From Glossina fuscipes (Eukaryota; Arthropoda; Insecta; Diptera; Glossinidae), in NCBI RefSeq assembly GCF_014805625.2, contig NW_023998416.1, forward strand, positions 10,630,976 to 10,694,975: 64,000 bases of DNA. The letters run 5' to 3'. Below are positions 36,100 to 49,455 of this stretch, piece after piece. How positions within the stretch are numbered: position 1 is the stretch's first letter; the number at the start of each line of letters is the position of its first letter. The notes beneath the pieces were generated by a model, which did no database searches, had not been told where the DNA came from, and was given only the letters and a program-made list of their open reading frames with translations. Position numbers and translations under genes: made by a program.

Positions 36100-38105
36100 A
36101 ATGTATGTAACTTAGAGTTAATGGTTATTTTAATTGTAATCAAAAAAAAAAAAAAATCATATTGAAAAACAAACTCTGCACAATAACATTATTTTATACG
36201 TATTGTTTACACTATATATGGCGTATTGTAAAATTACCTTTATTTGCATTTGCATTTAAATAAATATTGGTTTATCTAGCTTCCTAGAGGTAAGTGAGCG
36301 ATTTTATCTAATCAGAGTTTTTTGTATTTTTAATCAAAGGCCTATAAAAATGTGATTACAACAAACGAGAATGTTCAACGAACGTAGGACATCTCTCTCT
36401 TCAAGAAAGGTTAGTTGGTTAAGAAGTTAGGAAGTTGGAAACTACGCATTGAGTTCAACTTAGGTACGATCCAATACGATTAGTCGAAGACAGAACCACG
36501 AGAAGGCTATTTTATATCTGGCCGAACTTACTCGTCTATTCCGTACACATACGTATGCCACCACCAGTTCGTCTTTATTTTTATACCACAATTTCTCTTA
36601 TAGAATCCAGAGAAACCAAAGGAATATACTCTTAATCAGGATGACAGGCAAATTATTCTTCTTCTTATAAAAAAAAGAAATTTAAAAATGCGCTTTATTT
36701 ATCCAAATCGAAGCCTTATGTGGAACACTATAACAATAAAATTTATTTTTATCAATAATAAACAACCCGTAGAACATGCTGATATGGCAAACATATAAAA
36801 ACATTATATGTGGGCCATGGTTCACCATTAAATAGCCTACACTACTTCGCTTAATAGTTCATATAGCATAATAAAGTTTTATGTGGGAAGTTGTCGAAAG
36901 GGGGTCCGATTCAAACCATTGACAATAGCGTTCGTTTTTAGGCCAAAATACACCGGTGCACCAAAGTTTATCAACAAAATCTCAATAGCGATCTGCAGAT
37001 TGCACATAAAAATATAAGACAGATAGATGGACAGACGAGCTTAGCTCGATTCGAAAGTGATTGTGAATCAATCGGTGTAATAAAAGGTGGATTTATTTTA
37101 AGATCTTCCCGGTTTTGTGTGCATTTGCACAAACTCAACTCCTGAACCGCAAGTGGTGTAGGGTATAACAAAATAGAACATAGACAATTTAGAAAACGTT
37201 TTGAAGCTCTTACGTTGAAATTCAATCAGCTTACATATGTGTCGAAATGAAAAGCAAACAATTTTACCGTTTAATTGTGGACATGCATCCTTCATTAATC
37301 CGTAAATGAAGACGCAACGGGGCACGCGCTAATTCGAAACGATATAAAAAAAAGCCGTAGTGTGAAGACAAAGTCCTTTGTCTGGTCCTTAATGAAAGCT
37401 ATATCATAGCGGCGAGTCTTTTAAAAGAATACAACCTCATTATTGTTTGCCCATAGTGTCATACACATTGTTAACTTACATTTACAACATAACAAATTTA
37501 AGCTTTGCGATTCTTAAGGCAATATATCGAAGGCTTAGAGAACATGGTTTATAATAGAAAACACTCGACGATCAAATGTACAATAATAACATAAAACTTC
37601 ATAATTTTCAGATTCAGGTAATCGTAGGCAAAAAGCGAAGGTGTTTGACAGTCTATGCAAACATCTTAAAAAATTATCGCAAATGTCGCTAAACGATTCC
37701 CCTACTCACGTTGCTTTATATTGATATAAGTCTGCGAGGGGCGAATGTATGACTTACTTAATATTCCCAATGTAGTGGACATAAAAACTTAACTGCTTAA
37801 CACCTATTTACAAATATAAAATTTAATCATTTTTTAATCCTAAGTAATTTAATAAATCCCAACAGATAAACGCCATCCATCATTCTCTCTCTCTTATCAG
37901 CGATTCTCTGTTTCAATATGCATAACTGCATTATGAACGAATGGTTTGAAACTTTGCTACTTCTGCTAAAATTGAGAGATCTGATCTCTTCACACAACTA
38001 GTTTTTGTCCGTATAACGTACAGCAAGGTAAAGTAAATATTTTAAACTTAATATTAACTTTATTTTTAAGCCGCTTGAACAACTACACCGAAAAATGTTT
38101 GGTGC
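36100..38105. other. intergenic with dispersed repeat
   Basis: Holds the 3' end of EcKL copy 4 and a repeat copy (36790-37170). The remainder is AT-rich DNA in which I see no gene. Confidence 0.45.
36790..37170. repeat. degenerate dispersed repeat copy (cagacggacagac family)
   Basis: Ordered blocks shared with other copies: 'gggccatggttcaccattaa', 'atagcctacactacttcgct', 'gacaatagcgttcgttttta', 'gatagatggacagacgag', 'gaatcaatcggtgtaataa' and 'caagtggtgtagggtataac'. It is one of the more complete copies and so useful for defining the family ends. Confidence 0.65.
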
Positions 38106-38107
38106 AA

Positions 38108-38142
38108 TCAGTTGACCAAACTATCAGTTGTTTACAAGTCGT
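38108..38142 (+). promoter_or_regulatory. Inr/DPE core promoter
   Basis: TCAGTT at 38108-38113 matches the fly initiator (TCAKTY) with A+1 at 38110. AGTCGT at 38137-38142 occupies exactly +28 to +33 and matches the full DPE consensus RGWYVT. No TATA is evident at -30, as expected for a DPE promoter. It lies 280 bp upstream of a consensus donor (GTAAGT at 38390), consistent with a 5' non-coding exon. Confidence 0.6.
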
Positions 38143-38389
38143 GTTTGTTTAAACTTTAAATGCAAAATTTAGCGCTTCAAATAGAAATCAAAATAAGAAA
38201 TAAAACATAAGCAACAATATAATATTAATAAATAAACAAAGATTATTTAAAATAAACGATCATTGGTGTTGAAGTGCATTTCGATCACGTAACTATTGCA
38301 ATTAACAGTTTGTGGCTTGAATTTAAAAAAAAACACAAAAAAAAACCGTTTTCCTTTAGTTGTAAAGCCCTCTTAAAATCATTAAAAAT
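38110..38389 (+). other. candidate 5' untranslated first exon of the secreted-propeptide gene
   Basis: From the predicted start site to the donor AAAAAT|GTAAGT. The exon ends in AT; the acceptor at 50003 opens the next exon with G followed by an in-frame hydrophobic signal sequence, so splicing would create the ATG across the junction. A short upstream frame (ATG at about 38160, 16 codons) is present. The link over 11.6 kb is inferred from phase and from the promoter. Another AT-ending exon could serve instead, and the acceptor at 43632 would also make an ATG with this exon. Confidence 0.4.
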
Positions 38390-41086
38390 GTAAGTTTTAT
38401 TATCGCAATCAAAGTTATGAAATATTTGAAACTCAAAAGATATAAAATATCATTTCAAAAATCAATATATGTTTTAGCCTATAAAACGTTGTCGGAATTA
38501 CAAAAGTAACTGTGCACAATAGCTCTTAAAACCTAATCGTAGACTATACTTGACATTTTAAGGTAGCAAAGGTTCGATCATTTTCATTATGTAAGAAAAC
38601 AATTTCAAATCGAGTTTTAAAATATTTTGTAGGGAATATCTAGTTAAGACCAAGCGATCCTTTCGCTTCCGTTTAAGTCCTTGGCATCTCAGAGAAAAAT
38701 CATATAATATATAATTAATTCCAACTGATCAAAGTTCTCACCGCGCGCTTTTAATTTTTTGGCAAAAACACTGACTCCTTTCTCCGCCTGCTATTCGTCT
38801 CGATGGAAATACGCTGAGATATTTTTATTTCCAGATTCTCTTAAGTGAACATGACCATTTTCCAAAGACGTCTGTGTATGAGAGCGAAATTCAAAATCAA
38901 AGGGCAAAGCGTTAGACTCTAACTTTCTAGTAGCAATTCACTTAACACAATTAGTCTTCACAGAAGAAGGTCTCGAAATGTTTCATTCAATGAATGATTT
39001 TTTTCCCAATATTCAAGAGGCTTCAAAGTGTCTATGAAGCCAATAAAAAAATTGATTTTGTAAAATATCTTCATTAGTGCAAATCCTTATGGAATCCAAT
39101 TATGACGAAGAAATAAGTCTCTTAAAAACATGTTCCATCTCAGCTTCTCGTTTATGCTTAACATGTCCCACCTCCATAAAGGTCGTCAAGCTTGCACGTG
39201 CCTCACGTCTATTCAATTTTTTCGAATCCATGTTAATGTTAAATTATCGCTAGGCAATATTTAAACATTTTTCATCAGCTATCTCTACCCAACAATAACA
39301 ATTTTCTTCGAATAGACAAAAGAAACAAAAGAAACGCATCCCGCGGTTGGTGCTTTTTTTTTTTTTGAGTAAAACTTAACATTATTCAAAGCTCCTAAAA
39401 ACACCTCTACCTAATTCTTCGTGACAATCATCAGACCCGCAAAAATGAAGAACCTTTCAACAAAGTGTCACTTACATTATTATGGGGCGCTTAGGAGAAG
39501 TGCTTTTATATGGAAAAGTCACAGTGTTAACTCATACTATAGAGTATCAACTACGAATTCTTTTGAAACTTCTTTAATGCTAAAATGCGAATACAGTATA
39601 AAAGTGTGAATGTGAAGAAAACTCAAAATGATTAAACTTATTGCAGGCTATGCTATGCAATTTATATTATAAGTTATTTTAATGACAACAGTAAGCAGAC
39701 GTCAGGTTATCTGTCCACCAATATTCTAATCAGAGCTTTTTATCTCAAAAGATTAAAATGAAAATAATATAACAACAATTTTTACACTTCCGAGAGTAAT
39801 TAAATCAAATATTCATTCATTCATATTTAAAAGTGCATAAAACAATTCATCTAGAATCAGTTATGTACGAACATAATCAAAACTCTCCAACTTAACGAAA
39901 AAGAAGGCAAGGTAAAGTTAAAAGTGGGATAGAACTTTCCTAACACTTGGAACTAAGCCTTACAGGAAACTTTTATTAAATTATTATTACCTTGTACTTA
40001 ATTATTCATACATAAAATACACGTTTGACTACCAGGTAAAATGAAGATCTTACGGGCCAGAAAACATTACATTTATTATGATTACAAGCCACTATTTTAG
40101 ACGATATCTAAGAAAGCTAGAAATAAAAATGACAAATTTTAAATAAACCAAAAATATCACTAAAAATATACATAGAGTTTTGATAACAGAAGGCCTTTCC
40201 GATCGATTAGCGAACTTTATGCATTAAGAGTATGAAAAGATGTTCAGCATGCTATGCAAACTTTTGATTCCATAATGTGTAAGAAAGCAAAACAAAACGA
40301 ATTTTAATTATGTGTGATTGTGGATCTATTGGTATTTAAGCTAAGAGGAGTTGAAAGAGAAACTTCTAATCTTAATTTGTTCTTTTATCTAAAGGTTTAG
40401 GCCCGTAAAGGTAGTTTCAGAAAACGGACAGCCCACCCAATATGGTTAAAACGACTCTACTAGTTAACGCAGTTAGGAGTATTTATATAATTCAAAAGGA
40501 GTTATGAACGCTCTCTGATAACTGCCAAAAGGAAGTCCTCGGATAAGGAATATATGCTTGACTATCGCAAAATCTGCGAGTCTCACGAAAATTTGAGAGA
40601 GATTAATGAGAACGATTCTCAATAACCACATAAGCGCTGACAATAGTAAAAAGACTCCAATCTGATCAGCAAGTTATACCCTAACCAAAGAATCTGACTT
40701 GAATTTATCGGGAGAGTAACGAGAGACGATGTAGCAAAACTAATAGCCTACCAATACAAAAAACAATAGAAACAATAGAAAAAACATAGAAAAACAAAAG
40801 AAATGACGAAAATGTTAAACAAAAACGAAACATGTATATAAATACACATATGCTTCCATATATATATATATAGATATGAAATATTTTTCAAGGTCATTTT
40901 AAAGAAGTATATGTATATATGCATGCTCATATGTATATGCATACAAAAACATTGTATAGTTCACTTTGTAGACAACAACTCGTTGATAAGTTTGTAAATG
41001 CTTCTCATGCACTTCATTCCATGTGTGTACTCGTACGCATAATGATTACCAGCAGTTTTGTGTGGTTAAACAACTCATCTTAAATA

Positions 41087-41119
<33 letters not shown>

Positions 41120-41684
41120 TATGGTTATGGGGAAAAAGGAAAAAAAATTGTTAAAAAAAAAAAAAAAACGATGATTAAGTGTATGACACAAGTGACCTCT
41201 TTGCTATTTTTGTGGCTTACTTTATGTAAATGGCAGTTGTTGTTCAATTTTCCTTTCATTTCAAATTAATATGCAAAGCATAACCTGTCAGTCGCAAAGC
41301 AAGTGTAGGTGTAGGTGGTTATCGAACATATACTATATGCATGTATTTGCAAAGACCTACTATTTCAGTCATATTTAACTAAAGTCAGCAATTATTTTTT
41401 AATTAATTTTTTATTTTCTTTCAAACTTAATAAAAATTATTATCATAAAGATAAAGAGAGATTCATGCAAACTCTATGAAAATACGTCTTCATTATTGTT
41501 GCTCATTAAAAGTAATCAAGCATTTAAATAATGATTGTCTTTGACATAAACATATTTTAACGTACTTTCCGTGTACATAAAGAAATTTTAATTTCCAACA
41601 TGATCAAGTGAATTGATTAATGCCAGATCATTATTTGTTTAATAGGATCTAAATATATATACATAGATCAGAAATGATATAATA

Positions 41685-41784
41685 NNNNNNNNNNNNNNNN
41701 NNNNNNNNNNNNNNNNNNNNNNNNNNNNNNNNNNNNNNNNNNNNNNNNNNNNNNNNNNNNNNNNNNNNNNNNNNNNNNNNNNNN
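41685..41784. other. assembly gap of 100 N
   Basis: Exactly 100 undetermined bases, the conventional placeholder for a gap of unknown size. Flanks are AT-rich. Any frame spanning it is meaningless. Confidence 0.99.
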
Positions 41785-43632
41785 TATAATAATTGGAACC
41801 TAAAGATCCCTTTGCAGAAAAAGTAAAAACACTCATATTTATGAACTTACTGACCTACTTTTTTGTGAAAACGACATTTGGTTTGACCCCATTGTTGGTT
41901 GATCATTAAAAAGGATTTCAGCTTTTTTCATTGGCTTTAACCAGCCAATAGCAACTTGTGTATGTTTATACATAAAAACGGATAACACTTAGTTTGCAAC
42001 GAATTTTCAGAACGCATCGCTTGCACTGTTATACACATGAAGATAAATATATCGTTCGCACAGTGAGCAAATATGATATTGTGATCGGTCACTAGTCATA
42101 AAAGGAAGCAACATGTATTCTTCTTATGGTTACCTCGATCATTTATCAATTTTGATGCTCCGAAGGAATAAAGAAGAGAAAACATTCCGATATCGGTTAT
42201 ATTATAAAGCAAGATTGCTAAGCTCCAAAAATACCACAGGAAAAAGTCTCTTGTAACTTGTGATATATAAGAATGATATTCTTTTGCTTATTTCTTTATT
42301 AACTTTCTCTTACAATAATATGTAAACAAAAAGGGAATATTTCGAGTTGAATCTTAATCACGGCACTTCTTTTCTCTTTCTCACCTGTAGTCGCAGTTAA
42401 AGGAAAGGTATCCTGCAAAGAAAGCAGGCAAACTTGATATAAATTTTCAAGTCCTACTCCTTCATTTTGACGCTCACCGCACTAAAGCATTGAAATACAA
42501 TAGTTTTACTTGTTCGTTAAAAATTAGAAAAACTACAGCCTTGTATGCGTTCGTTTCGGAAAATGCCTCGACCTATCAATTAATGCACCCCTCGCTTTAC
42601 AATTTTTGAAATGATGGGTATTCGCCTCAACGCGAAGCCTGCTGACCTGCTTTTCCTCAATTATGATGCTTTTAAAACCTGGTCGCTACAGTGTCTATTG
42701 TAGATATATATATTTACGATACGGTGTATAAAATAAGTGCAGATAACTTCGCGGTGACGCAGTAAACATATGTAACACATTCTTTGCATTGATATTTGCA
42801 CTTACAGCATAACGAACATATTCGCATGTGATGAAGAGTCTCTCGCTTAACATTCCTTAGAAGGAATGACCTGACCTGACTCTTTTCAGAGGCAAACCTG
42901 TTAGGAGTGAAATATCCTATCCTGTGACAATGCTTCAAAGCCGCAAAACAAATATATATTCAGTCCTAAGCGACTAAATTATTTCTACTCATCCTACTAC
43001 TCAAGGAGATCAGAAAGTGTGTAAATGTTTTCGCGCATTCCAATGCTTCCCTGCTTACAAACGTCTATAATTGGACTTGATTAACTGACGCTGACTTCTT
43101 TCTGATACAGACGAGATATATCAATATTCACTTTTGAACGTCACTAATATTCGATAAACTTAGTATACCTTTGCTGGTGAATGCAGTAAAAACAACAACA
43201 GAAACTTGCTAATTCCACTATTTCATTGTAATAAACATGCAAGAGAGTACTACCCCAACACCTATACAAGCGTACAAGACCAAACTATAGTTATATTGTT
43301 TTCATACCAAAAAAAATTGCATAATAACGCTGCAACAAACAACCAGTTAATGGCAAACGGGCTGCATGAATATATGCGGTATACACTTTCTGTTGTATTT
43401 ATATGTCTGGTTATCTGCGTATGAGTGCTATTGTAGATGTCTCTTCACATGGTCAATTATTATGGTGGCAAAATAAAAGCATCAACATCTGAACGCCTAA
43501 ACATTTCAAGTTAACTGACAGAGTAAGAGTAAAAGTCAAGGAATATATTTTGATTCGTTATTTATATATTTATCACAATATTTATGTGTTTGTATTATCT
43601 TGTTTTACGATCGTTGTGATTATAACATGCAG

Positions 43633-43804
43633 GCATTTGCCTAATGGCCTGGATAACATCACTACCGATATCAGCACAAACAACAACAATTACAACGACA
43701 ATAATTGGCACTTGTTCGATTATATAACAATTATAAGAAAATATGCTGATTGCTTACCGCAACTTGAAAGGTTTCTTAACCTAAAAAAAAAGAAAGATAA
43801 ATAA
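43633..43804 (+). CDS. possible coding exon, unidentified
   Basis: After an acceptor-like 'ttataacatgcag' the frame G|CAT TTG CCT ... stays open for 56 codons to a TAA at 43802. The product has Asn-rich and then mixed sequence (HLPNGLDNITTDIST, NWHLFDYITIIRKYADCL, PQLERFLNL) and a Lys-rich end. Joined to the 38389 donor it would start with ATG formed at the junction, making a rival or alternative transcript of the 38110 promoter. No family is recognised and the Asn codons come from a CAA repeat, so it may be chance. Confidence 0.2.
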
Positions 43805-45018
43805 ATTAAATTTAATATTCATAAAGCGAAATTCAATAAGAGAAGAAAATCAGCTTTCAACTATGGCAAGTCCCGACACATTCATTTTCCTACTTATGCT
43901 TTTAATAAATTATTGCACTGTCCTTTCCAACGTATCATCGAAGGACTAAGTTGGATGATGCATAGGTTTTTTCATTCGTAATACAATAACAATAATTATG
44001 TAAGAATGACTTTATAAAAAACAGTTTACAATCGTAAACACAAGAAGATTCTGAGTTAATTTAGTCGTATTCGTCTGGCTCTCGTTTTCCTTTCCTCTCC
44101 GTTTTCAACAAAAAAAAATAATATGCTTATCTAAAACTTGAAGCATCTCTTCTTTCACTTATAGCTCCAACGCATGTGTGAGATCTGATCTAGTGACACA
44201 CACTTAAAAACTTAGAGCCAAGTTGTTCCTAATCGGCGAACTGACAAGCCCACACCTAATAATATCATTAACTGTTTTTATATACTTGATAATGGCTATC
44301 CAAAATTAAGTTATATTTAGGGCATATAACAATTTCAAATTTTTTTTTTTTTTTTGGTCATGGGAGAAATATATGACCTTCATAAGCAGCGTGACTAGGT
44401 TATATGGTCATCCGCCTGCCTCTCCATCCAATACTAGGATTATAATAGATTTAACATCAACGGTTTCTTTTTCACTTGTGGGTTAGAGTAAATATGAAAA
44501 TTAAGTAATTCGCACGGATTCATCCTGGTTTAGTAAAATTCTGAAAATGAGACAAATCAATGCCCATCATGGATATCTCTGAATGGTAAATAGCAGCTCA
44601 TGATAATTCTTATGCTAACTATGCTTTCTTATAACTCTTAGACAGTAGCAAATTTTGATAAGTAGATCTGAATTTCATGTTATGGGAAATTAAAACAATA
44701 ATAAACACACGCTAACATAGCACATTACGCTTGCAGGTATACTTGCCTTGGTATATTTCAATAAGCTCTACTGCCAATTGCGTTATGCAACAATGTACTT
44801 ACTCAACTTCCCTTAGCACGTTACGCTAGCAAAGACTGCACGATTTTTTCGATGGAAAAATTTTAATCAAAATTAAAATAAATATATTCTGTCAAATTTT
44901 TTTAATTAAAATTCGTTTTAAGCCCAATATTTCTTTCTTCTTATCATTCATTGAATAATTTGTAAAAACTTTTATGAAATTTGTTAAACCAAAAGCTATT
45001 TTGCACCACTTTTCTCCC

Positions 45019-45022
<4 letters not shown>

Positions 45023-45060
<38 letters not shown>
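45023..45060. repeat. AT microsatellite
   Basis: A pure (AT)19 run, continued by 'gtatatgtatat'. Likely polymorphic; no function is implied. Confidence 0.9.
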
Positions 45061-45066
<6 letters not shown>

Positions 45067-46134
45067 GTATATCAATGAAATAAGAGACTGAGCATTGTTG
45101 AGTGAAAACCGAATACAGAATACCTCGCATATAAATGCACTAATATAAATCTCTAAATAAAAAAAATATTTGCATTTCTTATCCATTCTCGTTTTACATT
45201 GAAAACGAACTGTAATCTATAATGGATTCTGAATACATCCCGACTATCCAACGCTTTTTCCCCATGCTGCAACATTTTCATTATTTCGAGAATACTGTCA
45301 GCTTTTTTAGGTCACTTTACAAATTTCTTTGCGATTCCCGATGGTGATTATAGTGCTTTTTCGAACGTAGTATACATTCTAATAAACTCACTTGGATGTA
45401 GTTATTAAAACCATTTGTAAGTAAACTGCAAACCGCATAGTTAAAATTAAAATCAAATGAAAGTTGGAATGTCAGTTTTTTTTATAGACTTTTCCAAAAC
45501 GAAACGGAAAATCGCCAACTGCTATGATTCAAGCAAGGGAATACAATTGCAAGTGCGCGCATATGCGGAAGTGCGTATACACACGCGTAGAGCATACCCG
45601 TCACATATTTCCAGCATATTTATTACATTATTCATTCAATTCAATTCCTTGTCCTCTCAATAGCAAGCAACTATTCATACGTGAATAACTGGCTTACCCA
45701 AGCAAAGTTTCAAATTTATCTAAAAAAATTAACGAAACGAATTATTTGACTTTTATATGCAGATTTTCATTTCGAAAAAAGTGGGTTAATATTTCCTTGA
45801 ATATCTTTTCCTATCAATGTCCGGTAATTAAAATGCATAATAAGAGCTTTTATCGGGTACTGTTTCATTTCGAACCGGAATAAATTCTCAAAATTAGCAA
45901 AAATTGTTTTCACATTTTTTTAAAAATCAATAAAAAAATGTCTGGTTTTCTTTTTACACTCTATACATACGACTTGTGACACGACAAGGTATTGCGAACG
46001 TATTAACACTTTGAACGACTTGTAGTAGATCACCATTTTATTGTACGAACCATTTTGTGAATCGCATTGGTGTGCATATATTTTTGTATTTAACCTGCAG
46101 CTCGCGAACTTTCGCGACATAAAAATAAATGCCA

Positions 46135-46450
46135 ATATATACCCTACACCATTTGTGATAGAAGTGTTTATTAAGTTTGCGCGGTTGTATTGAACACTTC
46201 GAAGTATTTGAGTTGGACCACTTTTTACTATAGCGATCGATTCAGAAAGTGATTCTAAGCTTGGTTGTCCGTCTGTCTGTCTATCTGTCTTGTTCCATTG
46301 TATTCAACGCACTTTTTCACATATTTTGATGAAATTGTGGCCTAAGGGCAAAGGCTATGAAAGGCTATTCGGATCGGAACACTTGGGGAGTGTTATGTTG
46401 AAAAGTCTTTATATGCATAATTGTATTAAGCGAAGTGGTGGTGGTAAGTA
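46135..46450. repeat. degenerate dispersed repeat copy, reverse orientation
   Basis: Reads in reverse complement relative to the other copies: 'tataccctacaccatttgtg' at its left end, 'gattcagaaagtgattct', 'gtccgtctgtctgtctatct', 'acatattttgatgaaatt' and 'aattgtattaagcgaagtgg'. Confidence 0.6.
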
Positions 46451-47780
46451 TTTAATTGCAGGCCGTGTTTTATTAGTGCTTTTACTTGTTTAACTTGCCG
46501 TTATCAAGCATTGGTTTCACATATTAAATGAAAGTGGAAACTTTAGGTGAGATAGTTAATTTTTTGAACACCCTTACATATATTCTTCCAAAATAAACAA
46601 AGTCCAGTTTCGGGTCTCTTATAACAAAGACTGGTCTGAAGTAGCGAGTTGACTTTCTAGTTCTATTTTTCGAACGCATTCCTCCATAAAGATCCCCACA
46701 AAAATTAAACCTTGGTCGGGCAACAAGAAAGAAACATTTTATATGTTATGAGGACAACTGGTACAGAATCATAATTTGATATAAAACTAACTAACTTTAC
46801 AAAGCGGAATTTTAATCGCATTCTCTTATTTTCTGAATCTTCTTCAACAAAAGGGTTCTTTTGCAAATTGAGCCCTTATACGACAACAAAGCTTAATTTT
46901 AGGTATTCTATGCATCTTATGCAATGGTGTAGGGCAGGCATGGGCAACTACCGGCCCACAAAACGCATCCGGCATGCTTCGTTTAAAATTTCAAATAATT
47001 TAAATTGCTGATTGTGTCTGCCTGCTCTACCGGACCTTATTCTGACTTCCGCAGTGATATGAAAATTAAAAATGGCACGTTAACGAAATAAGTTGTCTAC
47101 CTCTGATGTACGCTATTACACGGTTGAGCTCATTCGAATATCAAATTTCAACTTATTCATAAATATATTCCGGATATATGATCTTCCGGTACCTGTACAT
47201 AACTGTTCGCCATTTTGCTTGGCTGTAATATTTAATATAGATTCACTTCAGTATGGGGTGCTCGTTATTAAAGTTATACATACATATATGAAATTTATTA
47301 CCAATTCAAAAATGTTGTGCCTCTGTTAAATGTTGTTCTTTGATGGAAGTTGCATATATGAACGTTTTGCAAAAACATTGCCAAAGGCCGAGTTCCCGCT
47401 TTCGATATAGAGTGACGTCATGTGTTAAAACGCAATTACAATGCTATTGTTACGTCAGATGATGGCATTCATTTGCTTTTGAAACTTTTTATTCGTTGCA
47501 TGCTCTACGAACTTTTTCATCATGCACTGGATGCGTGAGTAACAATGTATATGCAAAGAAGAGGGAACAAATTAAACAAAAAGCTAAAACAAAATATTTT
47601 TAATTTATTCAATTAAAAACTGAAATAAAACTAAAATATCAACATACATTTTTATCCTGCTTTACGCAGCATTTGTGCTTTGTGGTTCGCCATATGACAG
47701 CCACTACAACACAAAGTAGTTCAGAGGAACTTTGTGCAGGAAACCTTTTTAAAACTTTTTTAAATAAAATTTTAATAAAT

Positions 47781-48120
47781 TCAAATAAATATATCGGAAC
47801 TTATTAATCTTTCGTCTAACTTAATTTTCCTTTTGTCTCGAGGAAATTCATAGTGTTTTTCCTCCACTTGTGGAGACCGTTTCTTCATGTCGACGAATTC
47901 TTTTTATGCTGCCGTTGGAGATTTTTAATGCTCTGCTTTTTTCTTTAAATGGCTTTTTACAATACTTACATTTTCAGTGCCTGAGGTGACTATGTTTCAC
48001 TTTTTCTTCGTTTTATTTGCCATTGCACTGTTTTGTGTAGTTTGTGATAGTCCTTTAACCCGCACTTTAGAGACTTTTTTCTTAACAAATTCTTTCTTCC
48101 TTTTATTTTACGGGAGCCAT
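47781..48120 (-). pseudogene. decayed Lys-rich basic protein (source unknown)
   Basis: On the minus strand an ATG (MAPVK) at 48120 is followed, after a 1-nt frame shift, by about 108 codons in one frame interrupted by three stops. The segments are KRKKEFVKKKVSKVRVKG, MANKTKKK, SIVKSHLKKKAEH and MKKRSPQVEEKHYEFPRDK, then IKLDERLISSDIFI. The persistent Lys/Arg-rich protein character across stops suggests a dead copy of a nuclear or nucleolar basic protein, possibly retroposed, since no intron traces are seen. I cannot name the parent. AT-rich composition favours Lys codons, so chance is not excluded. Confidence 0.3.
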
Positions 48121-48489
48121 AGGAGTCGTTTTGCAGTTCTTATTATTAAGCTAAGTCGATAGCGGTCGTATCGTTTTGGCGAATCGTATCGTACGATAGC
48201 TAGATAACAAGATCTTGGGAAAAAGCTTCAAAAATCATTATTTATTTTAATTATCATCATCGTCAACGAGATTAGATAGTCTTTGTATGTGCATTAATTG
48301 TATTCTTTATGTCCTCCACTTCATATTTCCTTTAACTGTGCTCCACTTCATATTGTTCACGCGATACGCAATGAAAATTCTGTTTTCGAAAAATATGAAT
48401 GGAATGAAAATCTTAATCGAAAAAATATTTGCAAGCTCTTCGATATTGGAATCGATCGTCTCAAAATTGAAAATTACTTTCGAATTCTC

Positions 48490-49091
48490 TCGATATCGAA
48501 CGCTGCATTCAATCAATAATTAGGTCAATCAATGTATATTTCCTTATTTAAAAATATTCGCAGACTAATTATTAAGTTTTTCGAGTTTCACTCTACATTC
48601 ACTTTTCTTTAATTATTCGAATATTTCAAGTTCATTAAAACTATTCGCTGGAAATTGTATGTATATGCTTTTGGTGAAGTTTTTGCTGTTGCTTTTCAAG
48701 CTATAGTAAGTTGCTGCTGTTTAAGGGAACTTACGATATTACAAATGACGTTACGTAGAACGAGTTTTATTGCTTGTATTGATCATTGCTGAAGAATGTA
48801 AACAAACTAAATTTTTTATATAACGGAAGTATATATTTTAAATCTGACCAATTTAATTATTTAGCTAAATATGAATGTAACATAGCGTACCGAAATACAT
48901 AGGGATAAGAAAGGGCGTTTGCTGATAATAGTGGTGAAAACAACTTTGGGTAGATCACAGTTCTCGATATCGAGAGGATAATAGATTCGACCGGCATTCT
49001 TGTCTTTGTGAGTTTACACAACTCGGTGCATCGGCTCGAGAACTATAAACCTAAACGTAAAAATTACGATCGAGTTTACTCGATATCGAGT
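48490..49091. promoter_or_regulatory. cluster of TCGATATCGA palindromes
   Basis: The 10-bp palindrome TCGATATCGA occurs at 48490-48499. It occurs as the core of 14-bp palindromes at 48962-48975 (TCTCGATATCGAGA) and 49078-49091 (ACTCGATATCGAGT), followed by TATCGAG. Three copies in 600 bp of AT-rich DNA about 1-1.5 kb upstream of the coding exon at 50004 suggest binding sites for a dimeric factor. The function is inference only. Confidence 0.35.
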
Positions 49092-49228
49092 ATCGAGTGT
49101 ACATCGAACCCATATCTTGAAAAGACAAGGCTTAACAAAGTTGAACTGCGGGCCGAGACGTAAAAGTAAATATTTTATGCACATCACCAAAGGAATTAAT
49201 TATGCGTTGCAGGAAAAACTCATAAAAT

Positions 49229-49455
49229 GCATATATTCCGGGTCAATCCTATCCGTCCATTTTTGAGATAAACCAATTTCTGTACACTCCTGATTTACGC
49301 CTAGAGGTCAAGATCGAAAACGAATGCAAGTCTTCCATATGCATATATTCCGGGTCAATCCTATCCGTCCATCTGTCCATTTTTGAGATAAACCAATTTC
49401 TGTACACTCCTGATTTACGCCTAGAGGTCAAGATCGAAAACGAATGCGAGTCTTC
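49229..49455. repeat. recent tandem duplication, about 112 bp unit
   Basis: Copies start at 49229 and 49341 ('gcatatattccgggtcaatc') and end in 'gaatgc(a/g)agtcttccat/c'. Line-long stretches at 49261-49320 and 49381-49440 are identical. The second copy has an extra 8 bp ('ctgtccat'), itself a duplication of flanking 'gtccat'. The near-perfect identity implies a young event. Confidence 0.9.

Noticed and set aside
41639..41836. Open frame across the N run
   Set aside because: It exists only because undetermined bases contain no stop.
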